This document shows, piece by piece, positions 44,976-54,784 of a stretch of 64,000 nucleotides of DNA (positions are counted from its first letter, which is position 1; the number at the start of each line of letters is the position of its first letter). Under the pieces are notes generated by a model. That model was given only the letters and a program-made list of their open reading frames with translations. It searched no databases and was not told the DNA's origin. Made by a program: the position numbers and the translations under genes. Source of the DNA: JAPOXR01 sp965221815 (GTDB lineage: Bacteria; Pseudomonadota; Alphaproteobacteria; Rhodobacterales; Rhodobacteraceae); contig OZ244915.1 in assembly GCA_965221815.1 (NCBI GenBank), positions 2,170,001-2,234,000 of the forward strand, in the 5' to 3' direction.

Positions 44976-46384
44976 CGTTGTGTGTATTTGCGCCAATCCA
45001 TGAAGGGCCAAATTTTCGTCGTGGCACGACAAGTGGGCTTGGCGGCGGGACAGCCGCGGCACGATGAGGGAGGGTGTCGGGTCTTCAGACCCCGGTGATG
45101 CGAACGTTGCGCGGCGGTGGGGCGATGGTCATGGCTTGGGTGATCTCGGCCTGCAACGCACATCGGGCGTGGCCGTCTTGCGGACAGGGGTGATCTGACC
45201 GTCTTTTCGCCTGAAGGTCGTGGGGGTGCGGCAGAGATCGCCGAGGATATCACGGAGGGTGGACCCGCTGTCGTGGATCCCGTGATCCTTCATGCGCGTG
45301 CGCAGGACATGAACGGCCTGATCGGCCAGGACGGAGATCAGCAGATGGCCATCCGCCCGTTTTTCCTTGTGGTGAAAGATGGGCCGCAGTCCCCGTTCTG
45401 ATGTCTGCGCCCGGAAGACCGATTCGACCGCGGTCAGGCAGGCATATGCCCGCCATAATGGCTCGGCGTCCCCGTCCAGGATATGGGTGCGCAGACGATC
45501 AACACCGGGGGTGCCCTCAGGGAGCCCGGTTCGGTGTTCTGCACCCCTGTGACGGAAGCGGCCTTCTGGCCGGTGTCATCGGGAGTGACGATCACCGTCT
45601 CATGGCGCGCCACACGGGCATTCTCCTTTGGCCAACGTCCCCCGGCGCGGTGCCCACAATCGCGGCGTTGGCGTCGACCCGGTGGGGACAGATGGGCGTG
45701 CCATGGGGTCAGACCGTCCTCACAGCGTGGGCGGAAACGATCAATAATCCCCTGCTCCTTGGCGGCACGGGCCGCACTGGTGCCGCGCCCCCCGGGTCAG
45801 CAGCGGGGCGTCGTGGCGATTCTCCCCGGCAATCTCTTCGGGGCGTGGCCGCGCTGGGTCTGGGGTGGCCACCGGGCGTCCCCTTCAACATCGGTGTTGG
45901 TGAGAACGCAGAACGTGGGGGTCTGTGGGAGATCAAACAACGTCTCCGCCTGGCCGAAAAGATGTGCCGCGATCGTCTGGCGATGGGCATGACGTTGATC
46001 CGCGGCGCGATCAAGAGCCCTGTCACGGACCGTGTTGACGTCACAACCCAGACGTTCCCCCACGGCGCGGGCACGGCCGGGCCACCGGTTGGTCATCCGC
46101 TCCGAACCCGGTTTCCCATCCGCCCGATACTGTTTCCCAGGGCCCCGCAGAGCGGCAGCTGGGTGGCAATCCGCCGGGATCCGTCCGGGGCGGTGCCGGT
46201 CTGTGTTGCACGAATGAACAGGACCCCCACTCCAAGATGGGTCAGGGGGCCGCAAGAGGGAAAAGAAAGACAATGACACGACAATCGGAAATCCACAAAA
46301 AGTTTCCAACCGGTGTTGAGTCGGCAATCCAGAAATCACCGAAAAATCACCGTTTCGAACGAAAAAATGTTAAAGATGGGTTAG
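44962..46384 (-). mobile_element. IS1634-like element, copy 2, internally deleted
   Basis: Ends CTAACCCATCTTTAAC and GTTAAAGATGGGTTAG are exact inverted complements. The element is about 1.42 kb against 2.1 kb for copy 1, so some 0.7 kb is missing internally. Transposase pieces in changing minus frames: leader and MNRTPT-type start region near 46220, DNRW-like DDQPVARP near 46080, TPTFCVLTNTDVEGDARW near 45880, then RIGLPGADIRTGTAAHL near 45400. Non-functional. Opposite orientation to copy 1. Confidence 0.8.
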
Positions 46385-46709
46385 CAGGAATCGAGTGATG
46401 GGCAGGTTCTGACGTGTCAGTTTTTGGTGGTTGAAACCGGCCAGAAAATCATCGCGCGGACATCCGCAAGGCAATCAATGTCAACTCTTCGCTGCAAGCC
46501 CTTATACGAACCCTGCCAGGCTATCGGTGTCCGCACATGATCGAAAATCAAAGAAGAAATTGGACCTGAGATTTACCCGATTGATGCCTTGCATTCAGTG
46601 CATAACAGCTGTGCATTTCTATCTGTTGTTCGCTCCGAACCAACCTACCATATTGCCAATCAAGAAAGCCGACCGGCTTTCGAAACCAGACAAAAAAGAG
46701 GCTTTTGCA
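46385..46709 (+). other. Leader region of the DUF1127 gene
   Basis: About 325 bases between the IS and the DUF1127 start. One frame is open across it from 46431 but has no SD and reads unlike a protein. It probably holds the DUF1127 promoter and 5' leader; no clear -35/-10 pair was singled out. Confidence 0.3.
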
Positions 46710-46940
46710 ATGACTGCAGTGACCTATGCTGTAAACGACCAAAACCGGCTCACAGCTCTATTTCGTGGATGGATGACCTCATTCCGCGGATGGATCGAGG
46801 AAGCGACCAACCGGTTTCTGATGGAGCAAAAGGCCCGGAAAGCCGCCGCAGAACTCCATGCGATGACTGACCGGGAACTCGATGACATCGGAATCAGCCG
46901 GTATGACATTGACAGTGCGGTACGAACGGCCCATCGGTAA
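46710..46940 (+). CDS. DUF1127 domain small protein
   Basis: A 76-residue protein with the short DUF1127 segment at its C-terminus: AAELHAMTDRELDDIGISRYDIDSAV. Members in alphaproteobacteria are small Arg-rich proteins linked to RNA turnover and phosphate or stress adaptation; the specific role here is unknown. ATG 46710 follows AAGAGG at eight bases. Monocistronic, convergent with uvrD. Confidence 0.85.
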   Translation: MTAVTYAVNDQNRLTALFRGWMTSFRGWIEEATNRFLMEQKARKAAAELHAMTDRELDDIGISRYDIDSAVRTAHR

Positions 46941-47066
46941 CCGTTTCAGCCGCTGATCAATAAGAAAATTCCACAACTGATGGCGGCGCGCCCGACAGGA
47001 TGCGCCGCCTCGTCACTGGTCTCGTTGCACCAATCGCCAAGACACCAATCGCCAAGAAAAGACGCA

Positions 47067-49400
47067 TCAACCTTCGGTGCCATCCGCCTTCTGAACATAT
47101 TGGGCGAGCAAACGTTTTGTCCCTGCCCGTTCAAATGCGATTTGCAGAATGTCATCCGAGACCGAAATGACTTCACCATACCCGAATTTCACTGTAAAAA
47201 CCCGCTCTCCGGCGGAAAAACCTCCGCCGTTGGCACCTGTCCTGACTGCGGTCATGGATCTGTTTTGGTTTTGCGCGCGCGCCTGCATACGACGAAAACC
47301 CGGAGACGAATAGCCGGCACCTGACTGTTCCGAAAATCGTGTTTCACCTGCATAAAATGATGGATTTCTTCGCTCGAAAATGCCGAACATGCCCGGCGGT
47401 GTGATCACTTCAATATGGGCGGCAGGAAGTTCCTCAACAAAGCGCGAAGGAAGACTCGCTTTGCTTTCGCCATAGAGAAACCGGGACGCACAATGTGAGA
47501 TATAGCAGAGCTGCATGGCCCGTGTGATCCCCACATAAGCCAATCGCCTCTCCTCTTCGATCCCGCGCACCGGATCTTCGGCAGCGCGCCGCGATGGAAA
47601 AACATCCTCCTCCCAGCCGGGAAGAAAAACTGCCGGAAATTCGAGTCCCTTGGCGGCATGCAGTGTCATCAGAGACACTTTGCTGGTGCCCGTATCTTCG
47701 AGGTTGTCATAAACCAGTGCAACATGCTCGAGGAAGCCATTCAAATTATCGAAATCTCGCAGACTCTTCACGAGTTCCTTGAGATTCTCAAGACGCCCCT
47801 GACTCTCCGGCGTGTTCTCGCGCTTCAGCATTTCGGTCATACCTGATTCATCGAGGACCCGGCCCGTCAATTCTTCCAGTGTCAGGCCTCCATTCACCGC
47901 AAGTTGTGTCCATTGTTCGATCCTGTCGATAAATTCACGCAGCCCGGTTGCAGCTCGACCCTTGATGGCATTCGCTGCAAGAATCTGTCGAGAGGCTTCA
48001 AATAGTGAAATTTGAGCATTGCGTGCAACTGACTGAATCTGGGCCTGTCCCTTGGCACCGATTCCACGACGCGGCAAATTGATCACACGTTCAAATGCGA
48101 GATCGTCGCCGCACGACCTTGTCAGCCGCAAATAGGCCAGGGCGTCCCGGATTTCCTTGCGCTCGTAAAATCTTGGCCCGCCGATCACGCGATACGGTAA
48201 ACCGAGGGCAAGAAATCTCTCCTCGATAACGCGCATCTGATAGGATGCACGAACCAGCACCGCGATTTCATGCAGAGCACAAACCGGTCGGTATCCGGCT
48301 CCAACCGATAGATTCTCGATCTCACTCGCGATCCATCTTGCTTCCGACTGGGAGTCGGCACAGCCGGCGACACGAACTTTTTCGCCTCCTGTTTCTGCCG
48401 TCCACAGGGTCTTGCCGAGACGACCCCGATTGCATGCGATGACGGCCCCGGCAGTTGCCAGGATATGGGCTGTCGACCGATAATTCTGCTCCAATCGAAC
48501 AATATGCGCGTTGGCAAAGCACCGCTCGAACTGCAAAATATTCTCGACCTCAGCACCGCGCCAGCCATAAATGGATTGGTCATCATCGCCAACACAGCAA
48601 ATGTTGTGATGTTGGCCGGCGAGCAGCTGCAGCCAAAGATATTGGGCGGTGTTGGTATCTTGATATTCGTCAACCAGAATATATCTGAATGCCCGGCCAT
48701 ATCTTTCCAGGATCTCATTTTGGTCACGAAAAATCTTGACGACCAAAAGAATCAGGTCACCGAAATCGACCGCATTCAGAGATGTCAGCCGGGCCTGGTA
48801 ACGACGATAGATCACGACACCGCGCCCGTTGAATTGAGGATAGTCGTCACGTGGAACCTGCTCAGGTAACAAACATCTGTTTTTCCACCGGTCGATCAAT
48901 CCCCCGATATGTCGTGCCGGCCAGATTTTCTCATCCAGACCGTCGTCTTTGATCAATTGCTTCAACAAACGTAATTGATCGTCTGTATCAAGAATTGTGA
49001 ATTGACTGGTCAGTCCCGCGGCTTCGGCGTGCCGCCGCAAAATTCTGGCGCAGATCGAGTGAAAAGTTCCCATCCAGGGAAGTGTCTGCGCATGCAACCC
49101 GGCCATCTTCTCAACCCGCTGGCGCATCTCCAGCGCTGCGCGGTTGGTAAAAGTCACCGCCAGAATTTGTGATGGCCATGCCCGACCGGTACAAATGAGA
49201 TGGGCGGCTCTTGCCGTCAGTGTCCTCGTCTTGCCTGAGCCCGCCCCGGCAAGCACCAGAACCGGCCCATCCAGACATTCCACGGCCTCAAGCTGCCGAT
49301 CATTCAGTCCCTGCAAATAGGGCGCATTCCCCGGGATTGAGACTTTGTGTAACTCTCCCGAATCCGGCCTATCCGGCGAATCAGTTAATCTTGCAGCCAT
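47067..49400 (-). CDS. uvrD: ATP-dependent DNA helicase UvrD/PcrA
   Basis: Superfamily 1A 3'-5' helicase for nucleotide-excision and mismatch repair. 777 residues. Motif Q near LNDRQLEAVE, motif I AGAGSGKTRTLTARA, Ia VTFTNRAALEM, II LVDEYQDTN, III GDDDQSIYGWRGA, IV LEQNYRST, V LMTLHAAKGLEFPAVFL, VI YVGITRAMQLCYIS. The C-terminal tail ends in a small tudor-like domain (GERVFTVKFGYGEVISV) that binds RNA polymerase in relatives. Complete. Confidence 0.95.
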   Translation of the reverse strand: MAARLTDSPDRPDSGELHKVSIPGNAPYLQGLNDRQLEAVECLDGPVLVLAGAGSGKTRTLTARAAHLICTGRAWPSQILAVTFTNRAALEMRQRVEKMAGLHAQTLPWMGTFHSICARILRRHAEAAGLTSQFTILDTDDQLRLLKQLIKDDGLDEKIWPARHIGGLIDRWKNRCLLPEQVPRDDYPQFNGRGVVIYRRYQARLTSLNAVDFGDLILLVVKIFRDQNEILERYGRAFRYILVDEYQDTNTAQYLWLQLLAGQHHNICCVGDDDQSIYGWRGAEVENILQFERCFANAHIVRLEQNYRSTAHILATAGAVIACNRGRLGKTLWTAETGGEKVRVAGCADSQSEARWIASEIENLSVGAGYRPVCALHEIAVLVRASYQMRVIEERFLALGLPYRVIGGPRFYERKEIRDALAYLRLTRSCGDDLAFERVINLPRRGIGAKGQAQIQSVARNAQISLFEASRQILAANAIKGRAATGLREFIDRIEQWTQLAVNGGLTLEELTGRVLDESGMTEMLKRENTPESQGRLENLKELVKSLRDFDNLNGFLEHVALVYDNLEDTGTSKVSLMTLHAAKGLEFPAVFLPGWEEDVFPSRRAAEDPVRGIEEERRLAYVGITRAMQLCYISHCASRFLYGESKASLPSRFVEELPAAHIEVITPPGMFGIFERRNPSFYAGETRFSEQSGAGYSSPGFRRMQARAQNQNRSMTAVRTGANGGGFSAGERVFTVKFGYGEVISVSDDILQIAFERAGTKRLLAQYVQKADGTEG

Positions 49401-49645
49401 ATGCCACCTTACCGCTTTCCTTGTGCGGTGAAAATCAAAAGTTCACCTCTTGTTCTCAACCGGTTATCCGCATCAGATCCCGGGATTCTGACCCGGTATG
49501 CTACCGCAGCGCCGTGCCTGGCAGAAACTGGCGGAAAACTTCCGATCCATCAAGCGTGTTCGATGGCCCGGAGAAGCGACTGCCCCTTGCCAATTTATCT
49601 TGCACTTTATCCAACCGCCATTTAACTTGCCTTCAAGTGCCGGAT
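49401..49645. other. Spacer between uvrD and tRNA-Gly
   Basis: About 245 bases without a gene. Contains GACCCGGTAT at 49490-49499, repeated exactly 400 bases on (49890-49899), so the pair flanks the tRNA. TTGCCAATTTATCTTGCAC just upstream of the tRNA may include its promoter. Confidence 0.3.
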
Positions 49646-49720
49646 GCGGGCGTAGCTCAGAGGTAGAGCACAACCTTGCCAAGGTTGGGGTCGTGGGTTC
49701 GAATCCCATCGCCCGCTCCA
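49646..49720 (+). tRNA. tRNA-Gly (GCC)
   Basis: Acceptor GCGGGCG (49646-49652) pairs with CGCCCGC (49710-49716); discriminator T and encoded CCA follow to 49720. D arm GCTC-AGAGGTAGA-GC, anticodon stem CAACC/GGTTG with loop TTGCCAA giving anticodon GCC, T arm with GGTTCGAATCC. All elements are in place for a functional tRNA. Confidence 0.96.
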
Positions 49721-50309
49721 TTTTACGTCTCGAAATTTCAATTAATGCAACAGCGGAAATGAGAAGCGCCCGCAACCTCCTGTGGATTGCCAAATTTCAT
49801 GCCTCATAACGTGACACAAAGATGGATTTGAAGCCCAACCAGTTCCTTCGATTTCGGGATAATCACTGGCACTAAAAGAACCGGGTTCCGACCCGGTATA
49901 CCGCCTTTGGTGACCGAAGCGTGATCCGCCCTGATTGTCGCCAATTCTCAGGTTGATTGACGCGCCATAGGTTCCCTGTCACGCATTGAGATTGACCACA
50001 GGATTGTTGTCCAGAGTGTCGAATCCACTTGAGCTCTGGCCCTGAATTGGCGGGTGACCGGGGGCATCCGACCGTCGAATTCGGGGAGTTGAACGATACA
50101 CTATGCCCTGTCCAGATGATTCTTTTGATGCCTATCCTGCGCGGCGGATTTCGCATGAACTGGCCACAAAGGAGCAAATCCTGAAATCTCGCGATTGATC
50201 GGCTTATTTGTCACCAATCCGGTCAGTGTGGCAGTGCTGCAACCACTGATTTGTGGCAGAGCCCGCGAAATTGCTTTACGAATACCGAAAATTGTGTGGA
50301 ACAGTTGTG
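49721..50309. other. Spacer between tRNA-Gly and hisB
   Basis: About 590 bases without a convincing gene. A small hairpin ACCGGGT-TCCG-ACCCGGT lies at 49880-49897, without a T-run. A 31-codon plus-strand ORF at 50103-50198 (MPCPDDSFDAYPARRISHE) has no SD and is not called. The right part must contain the his promoter. Confidence 0.3.
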
Positions 50310-50897
50310 ATGCGTCAAGCAAAAATGACACGAAAGACGACAGAAACGCAAGTTTCTGTGGAGATTTGTCTCGATGGTACTGGCAAATGCAAAGTCGAAA
50401 CGGGCGTAGGTTTCTTCAATCATATGTTGGAGCAGCTCGGGCGTCACTCTCTGATTGACCTCAACATCCAGGCCAATGGTGACCTGCATATTGACGATCA
50501 TCACTGTGTCGAAGATGTCGGAATCACCTTGGGAGATGCCCTGTGCGAGGCACTCGGTGACAAACGGGGAATTTGCCGTTACGGTTCCTGCAGCCTTCCA
50601 ATGGATGACGCATGGGTGGATGTGGCCCTGGATTTGTCAGGACGCCCGTTCCTCAATTGGAACATCGACTTTCCATCAGAAAAAATCGGGAATTTCGATT
50701 CCGATCTGGCACGTGAGTTTTTCCAGGCTCTTGCCGTGCATGGAGGGATCAGTCTCCATGTTCAGGCTCGTAGTGGATTTAACAGTCACCATCTTGCGGA
50801 AGCAAGCTTCAAATCGATAGCACGCGCGTTGCGTATGGCGATCACCACAGATAGCCGTGTCGGCGAAAAAATCCCCTCGACCAAGGAGTCGCTCTGA
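50310..50897 (+). CDS. hisB: Imidazoleglycerol-phosphate dehydratase HisB
   Basis: Seventh step enzyme of histidine synthesis. About 195 residues, the monofunctional form. TRKTTETQVSVEICLDGTG at the N-terminus, metal-binding FFNHMLEQLGRHS and DDHHCVEDVGI, and the C-terminal repeat FNSHHLAEASFKSIARAL. ATG 50310 gives the normal length; the frame continues to 50253 without family support. The stop is followed two bases later by hisH. Confidence 0.95.
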   Translation: MRQAKMTRKTTETQVSVEICLDGTGKCKVETGVGFFNHMLEQLGRHSLIDLNIQANGDLHIDDHHCVEDVGITLGDALCEALGDKRGICRYGSCSLPMDDAWVDVALDLSGRPFLNWNIDFPSEKIGNFDSDLAREFFQALAVHGGISLHVQARSGFNSHHLAEASFKSIARALRMAITTDSRVGEKIPSTKESL

Positions 50898-50899
50898 GG

Positions 50900-51538
50900 A
50901 TGCGAACCGTCATTGTTGATTACAATTCCGGCAATCTGCACTCTGCAGAAAAAGCCTTTCGCCGCATGGCGATCGAATCGGATAATGGGGACGTTCTCTT
51001 GTCGTCAAATCCGGATGAGGTCGCCCAGGCTGATCGATTGGTCCTTCCCGGGGTCGGTGCCTTTGCCGACTGTCGCAATGGACTGGTGCAAAATGGTCTG
51101 GAAGAAGCAGTACAGCAAGCTGCCATACAGCGTGGTGTGCCGTTTCTCGGAATCTGCGTTGGTATGCAACTGATGGCGACAATTGGGCATGAGATGGGAA
51201 TCACTCACGGATTTGATTGGATTCCCGGCGAAGTCAAACCTCTGGAACGACAGAACGCAGAGATGAAAATTCCTCATATGGGATGGAATCAACTGGATGA
51301 CGTTGCGGACCACGCGCTGTTTGATGGGATTGGCGGTGGAACTGATGTTTATTTCGTACACTCGTACCATCTGGTCCCCGACTCCGAAAACAACTGTATT
51401 GCGGTAACCGATTATGGCGGCGACGTCACAGCCGCGGTGGCGACTGAAAATTTGGTGGGAACACAGTTTCACCCTGAGAAAAGTCAGGCTGCTGGCCTTC
51501 GGATGATCGCGAATTTTTTGTCTTGGAATCCAGGCTGA
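50900..51538 (+). CDS. hisH: Imidazole glycerol phosphate synthase subunit HisH
   Basis: Glutamine amidotransferase subunit supplying ammonia to HisF. 212 residues. VIVDYNSGNLHSAEKAF, LPGVGAFADC, catalytic Cys in FLGICVGMQLMA, PHMGWNQLD, YFVHSYH and the His-Glu of TQFHPEKSQ. The triad Cys-His-Glu is complete. Confidence 0.96.
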   Translation: MRTVIVDYNSGNLHSAEKAFRRMAIESDNGDVLLSSNPDEVAQADRLVLPGVGAFADCRNGLVQNGLEEAVQQAAIQRGVPFLGICVGMQLMATIGHEMGITHGFDWIPGEVKPLERQNAEMKIPHMGWNQLDDVADHALFDGIGGGTDVYFVHSYHLVPDSENNCIAVTDYGGDVTAAVATENLVGTQFHPEKSQAAGLRMIANFLSWNPG

Positions 51539-51544
51539 TCCAAC

Positions 51545-52282
51545 GTGATTCTGTTTCCGGCCATTGACCTGAAAGACGGGAAGTGCGTGCGTCTGGCCAG
51601 GGGTCGTGCCGATGATGCCACGATCTATAGTGACAATCCGGCAGACCAGGCAGCACAATTTGTTGCCGCCGGGTGCGCGTGGCTGCATATTGTCGATTTG
51701 GACGGTGCCTTCGGTGGCCGATCTGTCAACAGCGAACCGGTCTCCGAAATCTTGTCACAGGTGGATGTCCCGGTTCAGCTTGGTGGTGGCATCAGGGATC
51801 TCAAAGTCATTGAACGCTGGCTCCGGTATGGTGTGTCCCGCGTGGTTCTGGGTACCGCAGCGGTACAGGATCCAGACTTCGTCAAGGCGGCAGCCCGTTC
51901 TTTTCCAGGTCAGCTCGCGGTCGGGATTGATGTGCATGATGGTTTTGCCGCGACCCATGGCTGGGTCAAGACATCGCAAATCACGGCTGTTGACCTGGCA
52001 CGACGGTTTGAAGATTGTGCGATCAGTGCAATCATATTTACCGATATTGAACGGGATGGAATGAAGACCGGCGTCAATATTGAAAGCACCTGCAATCTCG
52101 CTGAAAACGTGGATATTCCCGTGATCGCATCCGGTGGAATTTCATCACGATCGGACCTGTCAGAACTCAGCAGTTACTCTGATCAGCTCGCCGGGGTCAT
52201 CGTTGGACGCGCCCTCTATGATGGATCGATAACGATCACAGACGCTCTCGCATCACTGGCGGGAGATAGAAATGGATCTTGA
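51545..52282 (+). CDS. hisA: Phosphoribosylformimino-AICAR-P isomerase HisA
   Basis: TIM-barrel isomerase converting ProFAR to PRFAR. 245 residues from a GTG start. ILFPAIDLKDGKCVRLARG with catalytic Asp, HIVDLDGAFGG, VQLGGGIRDL, GTAAVQDPDFV, FTDIERDGM (second Asp) and VIASGGISS. Six bases follow hisH. Confidence 0.96.
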   Translation: MILFPAIDLKDGKCVRLARGRADDATIYSDNPADQAAQFVAAGCAWLHIVDLDGAFGGRSVNSEPVSEILSQVDVPVQLGGGIRDLKVIERWLRYGVSRVVLGTAAVQDPDFVKAAARSFPGQLAVGIDVHDGFAATHGWVKTSQITAVDLARRFEDCAISAIIFTDIERDGMKTGVNIESTCNLAENVDIPVIASGGISSRSDLSELSSYSDQLAGVIVGRALYDGSITITDALASLAGDRNGS

Positions 52283-52333
52283 CTGGCCACAGATCAGATG
52301 GCGGTTGCCGTCACTCTCCCGGGGATCGCTGTT

Positions 52334-53095
52334 ATGCTCAAAACGCGCGTGATCCCCTGTCTTGATGTCAAGGATGGACGAGTCGTCAAGGGCATCAACT
52401 TTGTCGGTTTACGAGATGCCGGTGACCCGGTAGAGGCCGCGCAGCGCTATGATGCAGAGGGTGCTGATGAACTGTGTTTTCTTGACATTTCCGCCTCGCT
52501 CGAAAACCGTGGGACGCTCTTTGACCTTGTCACGCGGACGGCTGAATGCTGCTTCATGCCACTGACAGTCGGTGGCGGTGTCCGGAGCGAGTCTGATGTC
52601 GAAGCGCTGCTTCGTGCAGGTGCGGACAAAGTCTCATTCAACACGGCCGCTGTGCAAGATGTAACCTGTGTCGAGAAATCGGCAGTGCGTTTTGGCAATC
52701 AGTGTATCGTCGTTGCCATCGATGCCAAACGCGTTGACAGGAATCACTGGGAGATCTTTACACATGGCGGCAGCCGCCGCACCGGTATTGATGCCGTGGA
52801 CTTTGCCCGGGAAGTCGAGAATCGTGGCGCGGGTGAAATTCTGCTGACAAGTATGGATAGCGATGGGACACAATCGGGGTTCGACCTTGACCTGACATCC
52901 GTGATTTCAACAGCAGTCTCGATCCCGGTCATCGCATCAGGTGGAGTCGGTCAGCTTCAGCATCTGGTCGACGGGGTCCTGAGAGGAAAAGCTTCTGCCG
53001 TTCTGGCAGCATCAATATTCCATTTTGGAACATACACGATCCGCGATGCCAAAATGTTTATGGCAAAGGCAGGAATTCCGGTACGACAAACATGA
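52334..53095 (+). CDS. hisF: Imidazole glycerol phosphate synthase cyclase subunit HisF
   Basis: TIM-barrel cyclase using ammonia from HisH. About 253 residues. MLKTRVIPCLDVKDGRVVKG with catalytic Asp, FLDISAS, VGGGVRSESDVEALL, DKVSFNTAA, VVAIDAKRV, ILLTSMDSDGTQSGFDL (second Asp) and IASGGVGQ. ATG 52334 is the family start; the frame extends to 52298. The stop overlaps the hisE start (ATGA). Confidence 0.96.
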   Translation: MLKTRVIPCLDVKDGRVVKGINFVGLRDAGDPVEAAQRYDAEGADELCFLDISASLENRGTLFDLVTRTAECCFMPLTVGGGVRSESDVEALLRAGADKVSFNTAAVQDVTCVEKSAVRFGNQCIVVAIDAKRVDRNHWEIFTHGGSRRTGIDAVDFAREVENRGAGEILLTSMDSDGTQSGFDLDLTSVISTAVSIPVIASGGVGQLQHLVDGVLRGKASAVLAASIFHFGTYTIRDAKMFMAKAGIPVRQT

Positions 53096-53412
53096 ATAGT
53101 CTTGAAGAACTTGAAACAATAATTGCAAGCCGTGGTCAGGTGTCAGTTGACCAGTCATGGACCGCCCGGTTGTTGGCCGACGGGCGGGAGACATGTGCCA
53201 GGAAATTTGGCGAGGAGGCGATTGAGACTGTCATTGCCGGGACTTCCGGATCCAAAGCCGAGATCATCCATGAGACCGCCGATCTGTTGTATCATCTGCT
53301 GGTCCTGCTCAAAGCCAACGATGTCACTGTGAAACAGGTGATGAACGAGCTCGAGCAACGTCGTCAACAGTCGGGGCTGGTAGAAAAATTCAATAGAGAC
53401 CCCGTCCCCTGA
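53092..53412 (+). CDS. hisE: Phosphoribosyl-ATP pyrophosphohydrolase HisE
   Basis: All-alpha NTP-pyrophosphohydrolase of histidine synthesis. 106 residues. SWTARLLADGRETCARKFGEEAIETVIAG with the MazG-like metal-binding Glu pattern EExxE, then EIIHETADLLYHLLVLL. Last gene of the hisBHAFE run. hisI, hisG, hisD and hisC are not here, so the pathway is split. Confidence 0.95.
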   Translation: MNSLEELETIIASRGQVSVDQSWTARLLADGRETCARKFGEEAIETVIAGTSGSKAEIIHETADLLYHLLVLLKANDVTVKQVMNELEQRRQQSGLVEKFNRDPVP

Positions 53413-53440
53413 TTCGCATTCACGACGACGAACAGGTGAA

Positions 53441-54193
53441 ATGATGGCTGACAACTGGAATCCAGATGACTATGCCAGACATGCAAGTTTTGTCCCGCAG
53501 CTCAGTACACAGTTGATGCGGGATTTGGAACCGGTTGCCGGAGAACGGATTCTGGATTTGGGCTGTGGAGATGGTCAACTGTCACAATTGTTGGTGCAGC
53601 AGGGTTGCTCAATTGTCGGTGTTGACAACAGCCCCAGTTTCATCAGGTCAGCCCAGGCTTCGGGGCTTGATGCCCGACTCGTCGATGCGCAGGAGATTGA
53701 ATTTGAATGCGCGTTCGATGCTGTGTTTTCCAATGCGGCCATGCACTGGATGCCCCGCCAGTCAGAATTGGCACGGCGCGTGTTTCGTGCACTCAAACCG
53801 GGCGGGCGCTTTGTCTCGGAAATGGGTGGAGCCGGAAATATCAGCCGGGTCCGCGATGCTGCAGCACATGCGCTGGCAGAAATTGGCATCGATTACAAAG
53901 AGCGTGATCCATGGACTTTTCCCGATGCTGAGGAACAGCGCGCGCGGCTTGAACAAGCCGGATTTATTGTCATCAAATCTGCACTTCGTGACCGGCCGAC
54001 GTCTCTTCCCACTGATATAAAGGGCTGGTTGGTGACTTTTGGTCGACAGCTTTTTGCCGGTCTCGAATCGACAGAGCAAAACGATGTGATTGAACGGATT
54101 GCTGAACTGTGTCACCCGTATCTCTGTGACTTGGACGGCAATTGGTGGGTCGACTATGTCCGATTGAATTTCCGGGCTGAAAAGCCGGCTTGA
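53441..54193 (+). CDS. Class I SAM-dependent methyltransferase
   Basis: About 250 residues with a Rossmann-fold methyltransferase core. Motif I ILDLGCGDGQLSQLL near residue 37, motif II IVGVDNSPSFI, DARLVDAQEIEF, FDAVFSNAAMHWM (motif IV region) and LKPGGRFVSEMGG. Similar in layout to trans-aconitate-type methyltransferases (HWMP signature). The substrate is unknown. It lies 28 bases after hisE with AGGTGA before the ATG and may be co-transcribed. Confidence 0.85.
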   Translation: MMADNWNPDDYARHASFVPQLSTQLMRDLEPVAGERILDLGCGDGQLSQLLVQQGCSIVGVDNSPSFIRSAQASGLDARLVDAQEIEFECAFDAVFSNAAMHWMPRQSELARRVFRALKPGGRFVSEMGGAGNISRVRDAAAHALAEIGIDYKERDPWTFPDAEEQRARLEQAGFIVIKSALRDRPTSLPTDIKGWLVTFGRQLFAGLESTEQNDVIERIAELCHPYLCDLDGNWWVDYVRLNFRAEKPA

Positions 54194-54784
54194 CCATGGT
54201 TCCCCACGATGTTGAAATCGTTATGGCCAGATGACCGGTTGTGGAATCAGTCTGTTGCTCACATGATCGCAGACCGGGCCTGTGAATATGTTGATACGCT
54301 CTCTCATTGGCAACCCAGTTTGGTGTTGACAACAGACTGAAACAGCCCTGCTCGAATCCCATCAATGTTGCCGACTTAACCTGGTAAATCTTTCGTTCAT
54401 TTTGTTATGTGTTCATACCCGATGGCGAAGACACTGTTGGTGAGGATCCGGACACCCGGCCGGAGTCTGTTCGGTTCCGGGGAGGGCTGCGTCTTCAAGG
54501 GGAGAAGCTGGCGAGGCTTCCAGCCATGGGGGTCCCACCGTGCGGGCAGATGTTCATGCTGGAGTTCAGGATGACAGAAACAGAAAATGATTCGATACAA
54601 AGCCCGCAAACTGTTGGAGGTTCGGGCAGAGCGGGTGGGATGATCTGTTCCGAAAGACAGGGCGTGTTTCGGACGATTTTTCATGCTGATCGGGTGTTGT
54701 CAATTTCAGAATTATTTGGCAGGGTTTTGTGGTGGGTATTCGTCCGTCAGGGTTTCCGGGCGGCTATTGTGCATGGAGGCCCCC
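54194..54784. other. Spacer after the methyltransferase gene
   Basis: About 590 bases with no supported gene. Reading frames on both strands have compositions typical of non-coding DNA. GTGTTGACAACAG near 54323 looks like part of a promoter. GGAGG at 54775-54779 belongs to the following frameshifted gene. Confidence 0.3.

Noticed and set aside
49474..49500. Second tRNA upstream of tRNA-Gly
   Set aside because: The CCCGGGATTCTGACCCGG stretch resembles a T arm, but no acceptor or anticodon stem can be built around it.
50103..50198. 31-codon ORF upstream of hisB as a his leader peptide
   Set aside because: No run of His codons, no SD and no attenuator hairpin directly after it.
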